From Fidelibacterota bacterium (GTDB taxonomy: Bacteria > Fidelibacterota > Marinisomatia > Marinisomatales > TCS55): a stretch of DNA of 64,000 nt. Each line of letters begins with the position of its first letter. The first letter of the stretch is position 1. Position numbers and translations under genes: made by a program. The DNA lies in contig SCKN01000005.1 in assembly GCA_004124385.1 (NCBI GenBank), forward strand, positions 98,752-162,751, read 5' to 3'. The notes under the pieces are model-generated. The model was not told the origin of the DNA and did no database searches. It worked only from the letters and a program-made list of their open reading frames with translations. Positions 9,122 through 17,928 of this stretch are shown here, one piece after another.

Positions 9122-9715
9122 CTATTTGGCGAATTTTATAGCACAACCCAGCGCTTTGGTGGCTGCCGGGTCAATGGCGCTTCCAGTCAGCATATTATCG
9201 ATAGCATCCGCTAAATATGTGTTTTCAACTTGATCCGGTTTGCGGGCATTGTCATCGATGGCGCCCCGGTAGACAAGCTTGTCTTTTTTGTCAAAAAGAT
9301 AGATATGGGGTGTTCTAGTAGCTCCAAATTCGCTTGCTAATTTTGAACCATTATCCATGGTATAATAAAAATTATATCCCTGCTCTTTGGCGTGCGCCTG
9401 CATCTCTTCCATGCTGTCAACAGTTTCAAATTGTTTTTCGTTGGAATTAATCGCAACTATACCCACACCCTTGTCTTTGTACGTTTCAGCCAGTTCAACA
9501 TAGCGGTCTTCCCAGGCGATGACCCAAGGACAGGTATTGCAGGAAAAAATGACCAATAGACCATTCTTTCCTTTTGCATCGTTCAAGGATACGTCCTTTC
9601 CGCTGATATCTGCCATTTTGATATCCCCCAATGGCAATATTGACCCAAGGTCCAGTTCCTTTGCGGATAGTATGGTCAAACATCCTATTAAAATTAAACT
9701 GATAAATTTTTTCAT
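9122..9715 (-). CDS. Exported thioredoxin/redoxin-like protein
   Basis: A 197-residue protein with a signal peptide (MKKFISLILIGCLTILSAKE) and a thioredoxin fold of the AhpC/TSA-redoxin type. The redox pair is Cys59-X-X-Cys62 in FSCNTCPWV, followed by VGIVAINSNEK and TRTPHIYLFD with the cis-proline. The C-terminal GCAIKF is common in this subfamily. A periplasmic thiol-disulfide role is likely. The signal cleavage could be by signal peptidase I or, given the GC at residues 11-12, less likely by signal peptidase II. It lies 8 bp downstream of a second thioredoxin-like gene. Confidence 0.8.
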   Translation of the reverse strand: MKKFISLILIGCLTILSAKELDLGSILPLGDIKMADISGKDVSLNDAKGKNGLLVIFSCNTCPWVIAWEDRYVELAETYKDKGVGIVAINSNEKQFETVDSMEEMQAHAKEQGYNFYYTMDNGSKLASEFGATRTPHIYLFDKKDKLVYRGAIDDNARKPDQVENTYLADAIDNMLTGSAIDPAATKALGCAIKFAK

Positions 9716-9723
9716 TTACATAG

Positions 9724-10200
9724 CTATGAATTTATTGCGTTAATAATTGCTTTTCTAAATCGTTTTTCAGGCTGCTCGCCTTCCCAGAAATCTACAACTT
9801 CTCCGCTGGTTTTTCCGTATAGAATTGTAAAAGGCAAAGCGCCGCTCCACTCTTCATGGATGCCGTTGATGAATGCATTGTCTTTCTCATCTTTGATAAA
9901 TGTGGTCCAGGTGACCCCTTGATCTTTTAAGAATGATAAAACTTTATCCTCTTCATCCAGCCAGTCAACACTGATGAAATAGACTGCCAGATCATTTTTA
10001 TATTCATTCGCAAGGTCTACGATTATTGGGAATTCTGCCATACAGGGCTCACACCACGTGGCCCAAAAATTCAAGAGAATAGCTTGATTATCTTTTTCTG
10101 ACTCAATATTTTTTTGAATGGACTTTGCTGTGGCATGATAAAGGATTGGCTGCTCGCAGCTAAAAAGTATCAGTGATATTGTAATTAAATATCTACACAT
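9724..10200 (-). CDS. TlpA-like thioredoxin lipoprotein
   Basis: From the ATG at 10200 the protein is 158 residues: a lipoprotein signal with lipobox LFSC (Cys15) and then a TlpA/ResA-type thioredoxin domain with the active site WCEPC (Cys50, Cys53) in NFWATWCEPCMAEFP. A cis-Pro is present in GALPFTILYG. Such proteins reduce apo-cytochromes or other envelope thiols. An in-frame extension up to 10272 would bury the lipobox inside the protein and is rejected. It is paired with the redoxin-like gene downstream on the same strand. Confidence 0.8.
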   Translation of the reverse strand: MCRYLITISLILFSCEQPILYHATAKSIQKNIESEKDNQAILLNFWATWCEPCMAEFPIIVDLANEYKNDLAVYFISVDWLDEEDKVLSFLKDQGVTWTTFIKDEKDNAFINGIHEEWSGALPFTILYGKTSGEVVDFWEGEQPEKRFRKAIINAINS

Positions 10201-10320
10201 TTGCGGGAACGCCTGGGAATCGAACCTAATAAACTCACAACAATATTTGAATTTAGAGAAAAATGTGACCATTTTGTTTCGATTATTTACTCCTATTGCC
10301 AGACCCTCACAAACAAAAAA

Positions 10321-10338
10321 CCCCGCTATTGGGCGGGG
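10321..10338 (-). terminator. Rho-independent terminator (best on minus strand)
   Basis: A CCCCGC/GCGGGG stem (10321-10326 with 10333-10338, loop of 6) is flanked by AAAAAA at 10315-10320, which gives a six-U tract on the minus strand. The other side, TTATTATTATT, gives a weaker tail on the plus strand. No minus-strand gene that it would end was identified to its right. Confidence 0.65.
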
Positions 10339-10367
10339 CTTATTATTATTAAAAGATTAATACCATC

Positions 10368-10511
10368 ATGTCAAACTTTATTTACTTAGTTTTAGTTATA
10401 GTCTTCATTATTATCGCCACAACACGATTAAAGATCCATCCTTTCTTAACGCTTCTTGTGGCTGTAAATATTACGATAGATAGTAAAACGGTTGTTCACC
10501 TGCGGGTTTAG
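10368..10511 (+). pseudogene. Remnant of a GntP-like gluconate/organic acid permease
   Basis: An ATG at 10368 opens a 47-codon frame that ends at TAG (10509-10511). The first 33 or so residues form a membrane helix followed by TTRLKIHPFLTLLVA, which matches the way GntP-family permeases begin (helix, then a K/R-F/L-K-x-x-x-F-x-A-L segment). After that the match stops abruptly. A full permease has about 440 residues, so only the first exon-sized scrap is left. Identification rests on about 35 residues and remains tentative. Confidence 0.4.
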
Positions 10512-10523
10512 CGAATATAAACA

Positions 10524-10556
10524 ATAAACGGACATGGATTTTCCATGTCCGTTTAT
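10524..10556. terminator. Strong hairpin, bidirectional terminator candidate
   Basis: The arms 10524-10538 and 10542-10556 are 15-bp perfect reverse complements around a TTT loop. The stem is A/T-rich at its base and GC-rich at its top, the layout of a Rho-independent terminator usable on either strand. It lies 13 bp after the stop of the permease remnant. Confidence 0.65.
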
Positions 10557-11103
10557 CATCTCGCTCCCCTTGCGTTACCATTCCTATTACAAAAAACAGA
10601 GAATTTGTAGAGAGAATCATTCATTTTCCTTCATCAATTGGTATCGTCGTTACCTAGTTAATGAAAATTTTGATCTATTTTATGGGAATTCGTGTTAACC
10701 AGCAGGTTTGGAAAAATGTAGAATAAGCAGAGAATCGACTCTCTCTTTGTTAACCAAGGCCGAATTCTTTTTTTTACCTTAGTAAAATAATAACTGGTTA
10801 ACAGTCATCAGGTGCGAATTGGGAGAGGCGGGAGGAGATGTGGCGAGAACTAAAACAATAAACTATCAAGGGACTGTGATCGCTTGACTTTTTCTATAGA
10901 AAAATTGGACTTGATCAAATTGTCAATATCTAAACAAAATGGTTATATCTCAGTATGGATTTAGTTTTTGGAAGGGACAGTACTCGAGAATTGCACAATG
11001 CAGACAATAAGTAAATTAAGTATAGTTGATACTCTCTTCATAATTACTCCAAAAATTAGTTCAACGACTAATATACTTCACAGTCAATTTCAATGGTAAT
11101 GGC

Positions 11104-11781
11104 TTACATTGGTGCTTTATTGCCAATATTATGCCAGTATCTTATCTGCCACTGATTCGCTTTAGCTATCGAGAGCATCTCCTTCCTAGGATTAATTACA
11201 ACAGGATAACCCACTTTTTCCAGAAGTGGAACCTCTGTAATACTATCGGCAAAATACGTGACTCTATCGAGATCAATTTTCCTTTTTGAGCATAAATCAT
11301 CCGCACTCTTAAACTTTGCCTCTTTCATTAGGAGGGGTCCATCAATTCTTCCCGTAAAATAACCATCCTCAATTTCAGGTTCTGTCGCAATTAGTCTACT
11401 TACACCTAATGATTTAGCAATTGGATTTGCAATAATCCGATTAGTCCCAGTTAACAAAATTGTATCGATTTCATCATGATTAAATTTATCAATCACATTT
11501 CTTGCTTGTAGATAAATAAGCTTTCTAACCCGTTGTTCGAAATGTCTATCTGCAATTGTTCGAATTTCAGCGATAGATCGACCTGCAAATTCGCTCAATT
11601 GAAATTCTATAAATTCAATTATGGGTGTGCGTCCCTTCTTATAGAGATCCAGGAATCGATCTGCTTCATCACGATGGGCAGGGGGAGCAAAGCCTTCGTC
11701 AACTAAGAAATATTTCCACGAATGGTCACAATCAATACCTAGCACAGTGTGATCCATATCGAATATGGCGAGTTCTATCAA
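11104..11781 (-). CDS. HAD-IB family phosphatase (SerB-like)
   Basis: A 225-residue haloacid dehalogenase superfamily hydrolase. Motif I is DMDHT at residues 8-12 (nucleophile Asp8, acid/base Asp10), motif II is LLTGTN, and the motif III/IV region is YFADSITEVPLLEKVGYPVVINP. The helical cap inserted between motifs I and II places it in subfamily IB, with phosphoserine phosphatases. The fourth gene position, overlapping the upstream phosphatase by 4 bp (ATGA), points to coupled translation and perhaps a shared role in phosphate-ester breakdown. Exact substrate is unknown. Confidence 0.82.
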   Translation of the reverse strand: MIELAIFDMDHTVLGIDCDHSWKYFLVDEGFAPPAHRDEADRFLDLYKKGRTPIIEFIEFQLSEFAGRSIAEIRTIADRHFEQRVRKLIYLQARNVIDKFNHDEIDTILLTGTNRIIANPIAKSLGVSRLIATEPEIEDGYFTGRIDGPLLMKEAKFKSADDLCSKRKIDLDRVTYFADSITEVPLLEKVGYPVVINPRKEMLSIAKANQWQIRYWHNIGNKAPM

Positions 11782-14186
11782 AATAGCACCATTTTCTTGG
11801 TCTGCACAAACTCACCCTCTTGCCCGCTGTTTATCTGGCGGGCCTGTATCTGATAAAGGTAAATCCCAGCACTGACTGGCATGCTGTAGTCATTGGTAGC
11901 ATCCCAGATCACTGATCTGTAGCCTGCATCTTGGGTTTGATTTACCAGTGTTCTTACTTCTCTGCCAAGGATATCATAGATGGTTATGTTAACCAAAGCA
12001 TCTTCGGGTAAATCATAGTGTAGCGTAGTGGTAGGGTTAAAGGGATTGGGGAAATTCTGGTGTAAAACAAATTTATTTGGTAGTGAAATATCTTCAGTCA
12101 AGTCAGTGCCAACCGTTGCGCAGGATTCATCCTTCAGAACCTTTAAAAATAGATCATCAAAATAGCTGTCATTATCCGTACCTGCGTGTCGTGTTCCGGT
12201 AAGGGTGTATTTTATTTCCCGTGTTCCCGGTGGAATGAGAATTGAAGTATTAAATTCTGTCCAAATACTGTTTAAGGTCGTAAGGGATTCACTTGTGCCT
12301 AAAACGTCATTATCCTCATTTAAAAAGGAAATATGTATTTCCGGCTGATCACTACCGCTCCAGTTAGATAAATATCCACCAAAAACAGTTGTGGCAGCGG
12401 AATCATCAATACAATCGGAGAATTCTGAAACATCAATCATCTGATACACTTCCGCGTATGGACTCTCATTACATAATCCTCCTACACAAAAATAATATTG
12501 CCCTGAGTGGGGTGTTACTCCACTGCATTGATGAGCTTCCAAAGATTCAAAAATTCCTTCTTGAAGAATCCAGCCGGTAATCCCTGATTCTCCTCCTGGA
12601 TTTACCACAATATTATCAGAGTACATGGATCTCCCGGTGGTAAATGACTGAGGTTCAGACCATTCACTCCACATCAGACCACGGTCCCGATATCGTACCC
12701 GCCAGCAATATTCACTATATCCATTCAGCCCTATTATCATTTCCTTTGTCAGATCATTTCCTTCCTGTGTATTTTGGTAATAAAACCAATTCTCATGGGA
12801 TTCATAAATGTCCCTCACAGGATTTGTGAAATTATCACAGTCGTTCAAAATCTGCCAATGGGAATAGCCGTGTTCATCTTGGTCAGAATCGGCATACCCG
12901 CTACCCCAAAGCCAAAGGGTATCTGGATTGACACCATTGCCAAGTGGATAGATGGGATTCGGTGTTGAAGGAGGATCGTTAAAGGTTCTAATGGTGAATT
13001 CATCTCGTAATTCATTATCCCTAAAAAGATTCTCATTCCCCCGGCTAATCCGTTTTACAGTGAATTGCGGATTATCTCCGGCGGTAATATCCACAACCAC
13101 AAATCCCCATTCATCCTGAGACACTGAAAATTCATCGTAATCCGCCTGAGCATACTCCCCCCAGTAATCGATATTGCCTCCAGCCGTTGCCACATTGATC
13201 ATGACATGTTGATGATCTTTAGATTGGCCCCGTGAATATCCGTGGGTATGCCCGAAAAAATGGATACTGGGTTTTCCACAATCGCTGGTGAACTGTTCCA
13301 GTCTTTCTATAACTTCTCCGGTGAAATCTGTTTCCCCGGGGACCCATAATTCAGATTTATGGGGATGATGGAGTTGTGCAAAAACAAAATCAATGTTTGG
13401 ATCAATGCAGGCTTCTTCCAACACATCTTCAAGCCAATCTAACTGGACGTTTAATTGGTAATCCCAGTTCGAGTCCAATCCAATGATACGAACATTCGAA
13501 AAATCTGCCCACCACCAATGTTCCAAATATCCGGGCGACCCATTAGCGGGAAGATTGAAATACCGGAAATAATAAGGTGTATTATTTTCATGATTCCCCA
13601 ATACCGGATAAAGTGGTACATGGGAGAAAAGTGGATTAGACGGTTCAAAAAAGTGGCCTGCCCATTGGCCGTGTACTAACCCATCATCAACGAGGTCGCC
13701 AGCAATAAGTACCAGGTCTAATTCTTCTGAAAGATGAGTACTATCGTTAATTCCAAGATACGAAAGGATTCCGTCATTTATGATTTCTTCAAATTTATAA
13801 TAATTTGAATTATCCTTCTGTGGATCACTCATGGCAACCAATCGAATAGACGATTCAATCTCAACATCAGTGGGGGTAATGAAGTCATATATTTCAGATT
13901 CCAGAGTTCCCGTAACTGATTTGTAATAATATCTGGTGTTTGAATTTAAACCAGTAAGATAAACATCATGAATTTTATAATTACCTGTATTGGAAATTGC
14001 GACACCGTTTGTAGTTATTCCCAATGATTCTGTCTCGCCCCAGCGAACAATGCTTTCTTCTCCATTTAATGTTTCCCACATAATATGAATAGAATTGGGT
14101 GTCACATTTTGCACGTAAGGATTTACATTGAAAGTTTGTGATAACGCAAACGAATAGAAAAAAAAATGTAAATGAACTTTTCTCAT
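11778..14186 (-). CDS. Exported purple-acid-phosphatase-like metallophosphoesterase with C-terminal sorting domain
   Basis: From the ATG at 14186 the protein has 802 residues: a signal peptide (MRKVHLHFFFYSFALSQ), an N-terminal fibronectin-like domain of the purple acid phosphatase type (to about 105), a calcineurin-like metallophosphoesterase domain (about 110-375) with GDLVDDG, GNHE, LHHPH and GHTHGYSR, a fibronectin/carbohydrate-binding-like middle, and a C-terminal sorting domain (HQNFPNPFNPTTTLHYDLP, then ILGREVRTLV, ending KKMVLF). It should release phosphate from esters outside the cell or on its surface. A TTG five codons upstream is an alternative start; the ATG has the better-spaced GAAGAG. 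The HAD gene overlaps its end. Confidence 0.85.
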   Translation of the reverse strand: MRKVHLHFFFYSFALSQTFNVNPYVQNVTPNSIHIMWETLNGEESIVRWGETESLGITTNGVAISNTGNYKIHDVYLTGLNSNTRYYYKSVTGTLESEIYDFITPTDVEIESSIRLVAMSDPQKDNSNYYKFEEIINDGILSYLGINDSTHLSEELDLVLIAGDLVDDGLVHGQWAGHFFEPSNPLFSHVPLYPVLGNHENNTPYYFRYFNLPANGSPGYLEHWWWADFSNVRIIGLDSNWDYQLNVQLDWLEDVLEEACIDPNIDFVFAQLHHPHKSELWVPGETDFTGEVIERLEQFTSDCGKPSIHFFGHTHGYSRGQSKDHQHVMINVATAGGNIDYWGEYAQADYDEFSVSQDEWGFVVVDITAGDNPQFTVKRISRGNENLFRDNELRDEFTIRTFNDPPSTPNPIYPLGNGVNPDTLWLWGSGYADSDQDEHGYSHWQILNDCDNFTNPVRDIYESHENWFYYQNTQEGNDLTKEMIIGLNGYSEYCWRVRYRDRGLMWSEWSEPQSFTTGRSMYSDNIVVNPGGESGITGWILQEGIFESLEAHQCSGVTPHSGQYYFCVGGLCNESPYAEVYQMIDVSEFSDCIDDSAATTVFGGYLSNWSGSDQPEIHISFLNEDNDVLGTSESLTTLNSIWTEFNTSILIPPGTREIKYTLTGTRHAGTDNDSYFDDLFLKVLKDESCATVGTDLTEDISLPNKFVLHQNFPNPFNPTTTLHYDLPEDALVNITIYDILGREVRTLVNQTQDAGYRSVIWDATNDYSMPVSAGIYLYQIQARQINSGQEGEFVQTKKMVLF

Positions 14187-14230
14187 ACTTACACTCTTCA
14201 ACCCCTATTTTATTTTTTAATAAATTTGAT

Positions 14231-14923
14231 TCAATATAATATTTTGATTTGATAAAGTTCAACCATATCTGATGTTTCATCGTCCAATTCAAAGAATTTT
14301 ACAGATAGTGTTTGAGGAGAGCTTATTGTATTGACTTCTGCAAAACCATAAACTGCACCAATCACTGGTGGTGTTTCTGCAAGACCCTCAACGGAAACGT
14401 TCACCGGCGGTACTTTCTCGATCGTGTTTTTTGGCATTCCCCAATCAACACGGAATATTTCATAAGAGTAGAGATTATTATCCTGGTTCTCTGGAATGAG
14501 TGGATGCCTTGTTGCCCTTTTATAGTTTAGATGAGACGCAGAAAAATCAAAAACGGCAGTCCCTAAATCTTTGAGCGAATATTCAATTGATTTTTCAAGT
14601 TGCGAAATATGTTTCAATGGAGGATACCAATTTAGAATGTGCGCGCTGGGATAATGTTGATCGCTGGAAAACACAAGAACACCCTGAATATGATTGTCTT
14701 TAATAAAGGACAAAATCTTTTCTCGCTCAAATTTGTAGTCCATCCAACTATCGTATCCTGTCCTTCTGGACGATGTGTCACCACCATAATCGTTCAGGGA
14801 AGTACTTGAAAAGAAAATTTTGAACGTCAAGGTCGATTCTTTAAGCCCGTTAAGCAACCAATCAAGTTGTTCATAACCCAGCATCTTCTTCTCTACAGTA
14901 TCTTCATTTTGCATGGGAGAACG
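14231..14923 (-). pseudogene. PhoD-like alkaline phosphatase, C-terminal fragment
   Basis: About 230 residues align in layout with the C-terminal half of PhoD-type alkaline phosphatases: YRSPMQNEDTVEKKMLG, then QLDWLLNGLKES, YDSWMDYKFEREKILSFI and the late metal-binding loop SSDQHYPSAH. The N-terminal half, with the first metal ligands, is missing. The frame is open upstream only as far as about 14923, where it meets an unrelated signal-peptide frame. An ATG at 14914 could start a 227-residue product, but it would lack much of the active site. Most likely a broken gene. Confidence 0.65.
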
Positions 14924-15102
14924 GTACCATCGTTGTTAATATCAGATACAACCAATCCTGTTAATAGTGGTGAACCAAACGAAGCGTCAATAGGTAAGGG
15001 TAAAGAAAATAATAATTGGGGTTGGGATTGGCTTTTTGCTATGTCCAAAACCAAGAAATGTGAAAAAAATAGGTAAATATATATTACTAGTGAATTTTTC
15101 AT
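14893..15102 (-). pseudogene. Signal peptide plus start of an FG-GAP-like protein, truncated
   Basis: The 69-codon frame begins with a signal peptide (MKNSLVIYIYLFFSHFLVLD), then reads GSPLLTGLVVSDINNDGT, which resembles an FG-GAP/VCBS repeat calcium loop. Right after NNDGT the similarity ends and the frame runs into a stop inside the PhoD-like fragment, in another register. This looks like the head of one exported-protein gene joined to the tail of another by deletion. The overlap between the frames is 14893-14923. Confidence 0.5.
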
Positions 15103-15228
15103 ATTTAAGTGTATATATAAAATATCAATTGAAAGTTAAAAAAGGTGTTATTATTTTTTTTGAATAATTAATCGCATTTAGATTTTGGTTCTCTATTTAT
15201 CTTAACAGCTTTCTAATGAATTCATATT

Positions 15229-17925
15229 TTAATCTAATTCAGCTTGAGCTGCTGCCAGGCGAGCAATGGGAACACGGAAAGGAGAACAACTCACATAATC
15301 CAAACCCTGTTTTTTGCAAAAATGTATTGACGCAGGATCACCTCCATGTTCACCACAAATGCCAATTTTTAAACTGTCATTTACACCGCGACCCAATTCA
15401 ACAGCCATGGAAATCAGTTTTCCCACACCGTTTATATCCAAACTTTGAAATGGATCGCCCGGAAGAATCTTTCTTTCTAAATAGTCCGGGAGGAAGGAAC
15501 CAATATCATCACGGCTGAATCCGTAGGTGGTTTGCGTTAAATCATTGGTACCGAAGCTGAAAAATTCTGCATGTTCTGCAATTTCATCTGCTGTGAGACA
15601 CGCCCTCGGAAGTTCAATCATTGTTCCTACCATAAATTCAAAAGAAACGCCTGTTTCATTTAATACCTTTTCTGCGACTTTTCTGACAATCGCTTCCTGA
15701 TCGGTGTATTCGGTTACAGTTCCTACTAACGGTATCATAATTTCCGGGTAGACAGACACGCCTTCTTTGGTGAGTTCCGCTGCTGCTTCAAAAATAGCCC
15801 GCGCTTGCATTTCTGTGATTTCCGGATAAACAATTCCAAGTCGACAGCCGCGATGGCCCAGCATGGGATTCAACTCATGTAAACTTGCGACTCGTTTCTC
15901 CACTTGAGATTTGTCCAATCCCACATGATTGGCCAATTCCTGCATTTGCTCATCAGACAATGTTATGAATTCATGGAGCGGGGGATCCAGGAGGCGGATT
16001 GTAACCGGTTTTCCCTCCATGACTTTTAAAATACCTTTAAAATCTTTTTTCTGGAATGGGAGTAATCCCATAACTGCAGCTCGCCGATCTGTTTCATTAT
16101 CAGCCAAAATCATTTTCCGCATAGCAAGAATTCGTGTTTCATCAAAAAACATATGTTCGGTTCGACAGAGACCAATCCCTTCGGCGCCAAATCGAATAGC
16201 TTGTGCTGCATCAGCAGGGCTTTCTACGTTTGTTCTAATTTTTAATTGGCGAATTTCATCAGCCCAAGTCATAAGCTGTTTATATTCGGGGTGAGTGTCG
16301 GGGTTGGCTGGTGTTAGTTCCAGCGTATCTTTATAAATATTACCCAATGTTCCGTTCATGGTAATCCAATCGCCCTCTTTTAAAACGATATTCCCTATTT
16401 GTACTTCCCGATTAGCAATGTCAATGTGCACTGCGCTACAACCAACAATACAGCACTTCCCCCAACCTCGCGCCACAAGGGCAGCGTGGGACGTCATACC
16501 GCCCTTGGATGTCAAAATGGCTTCGGCAGCATGCATACCATGAATATCTTCTGGTGATGTTTCTTTTCTTATTAATATAACCTGTTCACCACGAGCGTGC
16601 CACGCTTCAGCATCATCTGCAGTAAAAACAATCTTTCCTGATGCACCGCCTGGGCCAGCTGGTAATCCTTTAGCTAATAAAATAGCTGTTTTTTCACTTT
16701 CACTATCTAACATCGGGTGTAAAAGTTCATCTAATTGTTCGGGTTTTACGCGCTGCAGTGCTGTTTTTTTATCAATCATTCCTTCGTGAACCATATCAAC
16801 TGCAATTTTAATAGCAGCTGCTCCTGTGCGTTTTCCTGTTCTGGTTTGCAGCATCCATAAGCGTCCGTTTTCTATGGTGAATTCAATATCCTGCATATCT
16901 TTATAATGTGTTTCTAGCTTTACTCTGATTGCAGCCAATTGTCCATATTCATCCGGTTGTGATAATTCTAATGAAGGTAAATTTTTTGTCTCTGGTATTT
17001 TTGTCGCTTCGTTTAAAGGGTTGGGTGTTCGCGTTCCTGCCACCACATCTTCACCTTGGGCATTGGTTAGCCACTCACCATAAAATTTGTTTTCTCCCGT
17101 TGCCGGATTTCGTGTGAAAGCAACACCCGTTGCCGATTCTTCACCTGTATTCCCAAAAACCATGGCTTGAACATTGATCGCGGTACCCCATTTATCGGAT
17201 AGGTTTTCGATACGTCTGTAGTTTACTGCGCGCTTGCCCTGCCAGCTTTGGAACACAGCCTTAATACCCCCCCAAAGCTGCTCCATGGGATCGTCTGGAA
17301 ATTCATTTCCTAGTGTTGTGTTTATTTCTTCTTTGAAAGTCTCAGATATTTTTTTCCAATCGTTCGCAGAAAGATCCGTATCCTTTGTATAGTTATTCTT
17401 TTCTTTATACTCTTCAAGAATTGATTCCAGTTTCTGGCGGATACCCTGCCCTTCTTCCGGTTCAATGCCGACCGCTTTTTCCATTACAACATCTGCATAC
17501 ATCATAATGAGTCGACGATACGCATCATAAACAAATCGTTCGTTATTTGTTTTTGCTATAAGCCCGGGTATTGTTTTTGTCGTTAACCCAACGTTCAACA
17601 CTGTTTCCATCATTCCCGGCATGGATATTCTTGCGCCGGAACGGACAGAAACAAGTAGTGGGTCCGATTCATCCCCAAATATTTTTCCCATATCGTTTTC
17701 TACAGTTTTGAGAGCATCAAGTACTTGTGCAGAAAGTTCGTCCGGCAAAGATCGTTTATTATCATAATAATGTGTACATACTTTTGTGCTAATTGTAAAG
17801 CCGGGAGGAACAGGTAGATCCATATTGCACATTTCTGCAAGATTGGCGCCTTTGCCGCCGAGTTCGTTTTTCATCTCGGCAGACCCTTCTGCTTTTCCAG
17901 TTATAAAAGAATAAACGTATTTCAT
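15229..17925 (-). CDS. ppdK: Pyruvate, phosphate dikinase
   Basis: An 898-residue enzyme that interconverts pyruvate + ATP + phosphate with PEP + AMP + pyrophosphate. Domains in order: nucleotide-binding (GGKGANLAEMCNMDLPVPPG at about 24-43, SVRSGARISMPGMM), swivelling phosphohistidine domain (GGMTSHAALVARGWGKCC, catalytic His near 455) and PEP/pyruvate barrel (GIGLCRTEHMFF, SFGTNDLTQTTYGFSRDD, GICGEHGGDP with the catalytic Cys). Full family length. It begins 3 bp after the pyruvate kinase stop, so both come from one transcript; in this arrangement it could run toward PEP for gluconeogenesis or toward ATP in PPi-linked glycolysis. Confidence 0.95.
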   Translation of the reverse strand: MKYVYSFITGKAEGSAEMKNELGGKGANLAEMCNMDLPVPPGFTISTKVCTHYYDNKRSLPDELSAQVLDALKTVENDMGKIFGDESDPLLVSVRSGARISMPGMMETVLNVGLTTKTIPGLIAKTNNERFVYDAYRRLIMMYADVVMEKAVGIEPEEGQGIRQKLESILEEYKEKNNYTKDTDLSANDWKKISETFKEEINTTLGNEFPDDPMEQLWGGIKAVFQSWQGKRAVNYRRIENLSDKWGTAINVQAMVFGNTGEESATGVAFTRNPATGENKFYGEWLTNAQGEDVVAGTRTPNPLNEATKIPETKNLPSLELSQPDEYGQLAAIRVKLETHYKDMQDIEFTIENGRLWMLQTRTGKRTGAAAIKIAVDMVHEGMIDKKTALQRVKPEQLDELLHPMLDSESEKTAILLAKGLPAGPGGASGKIVFTADDAEAWHARGEQVILIRKETSPEDIHGMHAAEAILTSKGGMTSHAALVARGWGKCCIVGCSAVHIDIANREVQIGNIVLKEGDWITMNGTLGNIYKDTLELTPANPDTHPEYKQLMTWADEIRQLKIRTNVESPADAAQAIRFGAEGIGLCRTEHMFFDETRILAMRKMILADNETDRRAAVMGLLPFQKKDFKGILKVMEGKPVTIRLLDPPLHEFITLSDEQMQELANHVGLDKSQVEKRVASLHELNPMLGHRGCRLGIVYPEITEMQARAIFEAAAELTKEGVSVYPEIMIPLVGTVTEYTDQEAIVRKVAEKVLNETGVSFEFMVGTMIELPRACLTADEIAEHAEFFSFGTNDLTQTTYGFSRDDIGSFLPDYLERKILPGDPFQSLDINGVGKLISMAVELGRGVNDSLKIGICGEHGGDPASIHFCKKQGLDYVSCSPFRVPIARLAAAQAELD

Positions 17926-17928
17926 GTA

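Larger units (their letters stand above)
10273..11103. other. 830-bp stretch without an intact gene
   Basis: The stretch contains two terminator-like hairpins (10321-10338 and 10524-10556), a short remnant of a permease gene (10368-10511), three copies of a GTTAAC-centred motif and a 16-bp palindrome at 10889-10904. No open frame in the rest looks like a complete gene, and no tRNA or known RNA family was recognised. It may be a site of past gene loss or hold an unannotated small RNA. Confidence 0.6.

Noticed and set aside
10203..10235. tRNA-like T-arm sequence on the minus strand (GGTTCGATTCCC)
   Set aside because: The matching 5' acceptor strand, D-arm and anticodon arm are missing in the next 90 bases, and the T-stem has a mismatch. 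It is the leader of the TlpA-like gene; at most a chance match or tRNA-end scrap.
12389..13679. Several plus-strand open frames opposite the metallophosphoesterase gene
   Set aside because: They are antisense shadows with no SD and no recognisable domain.
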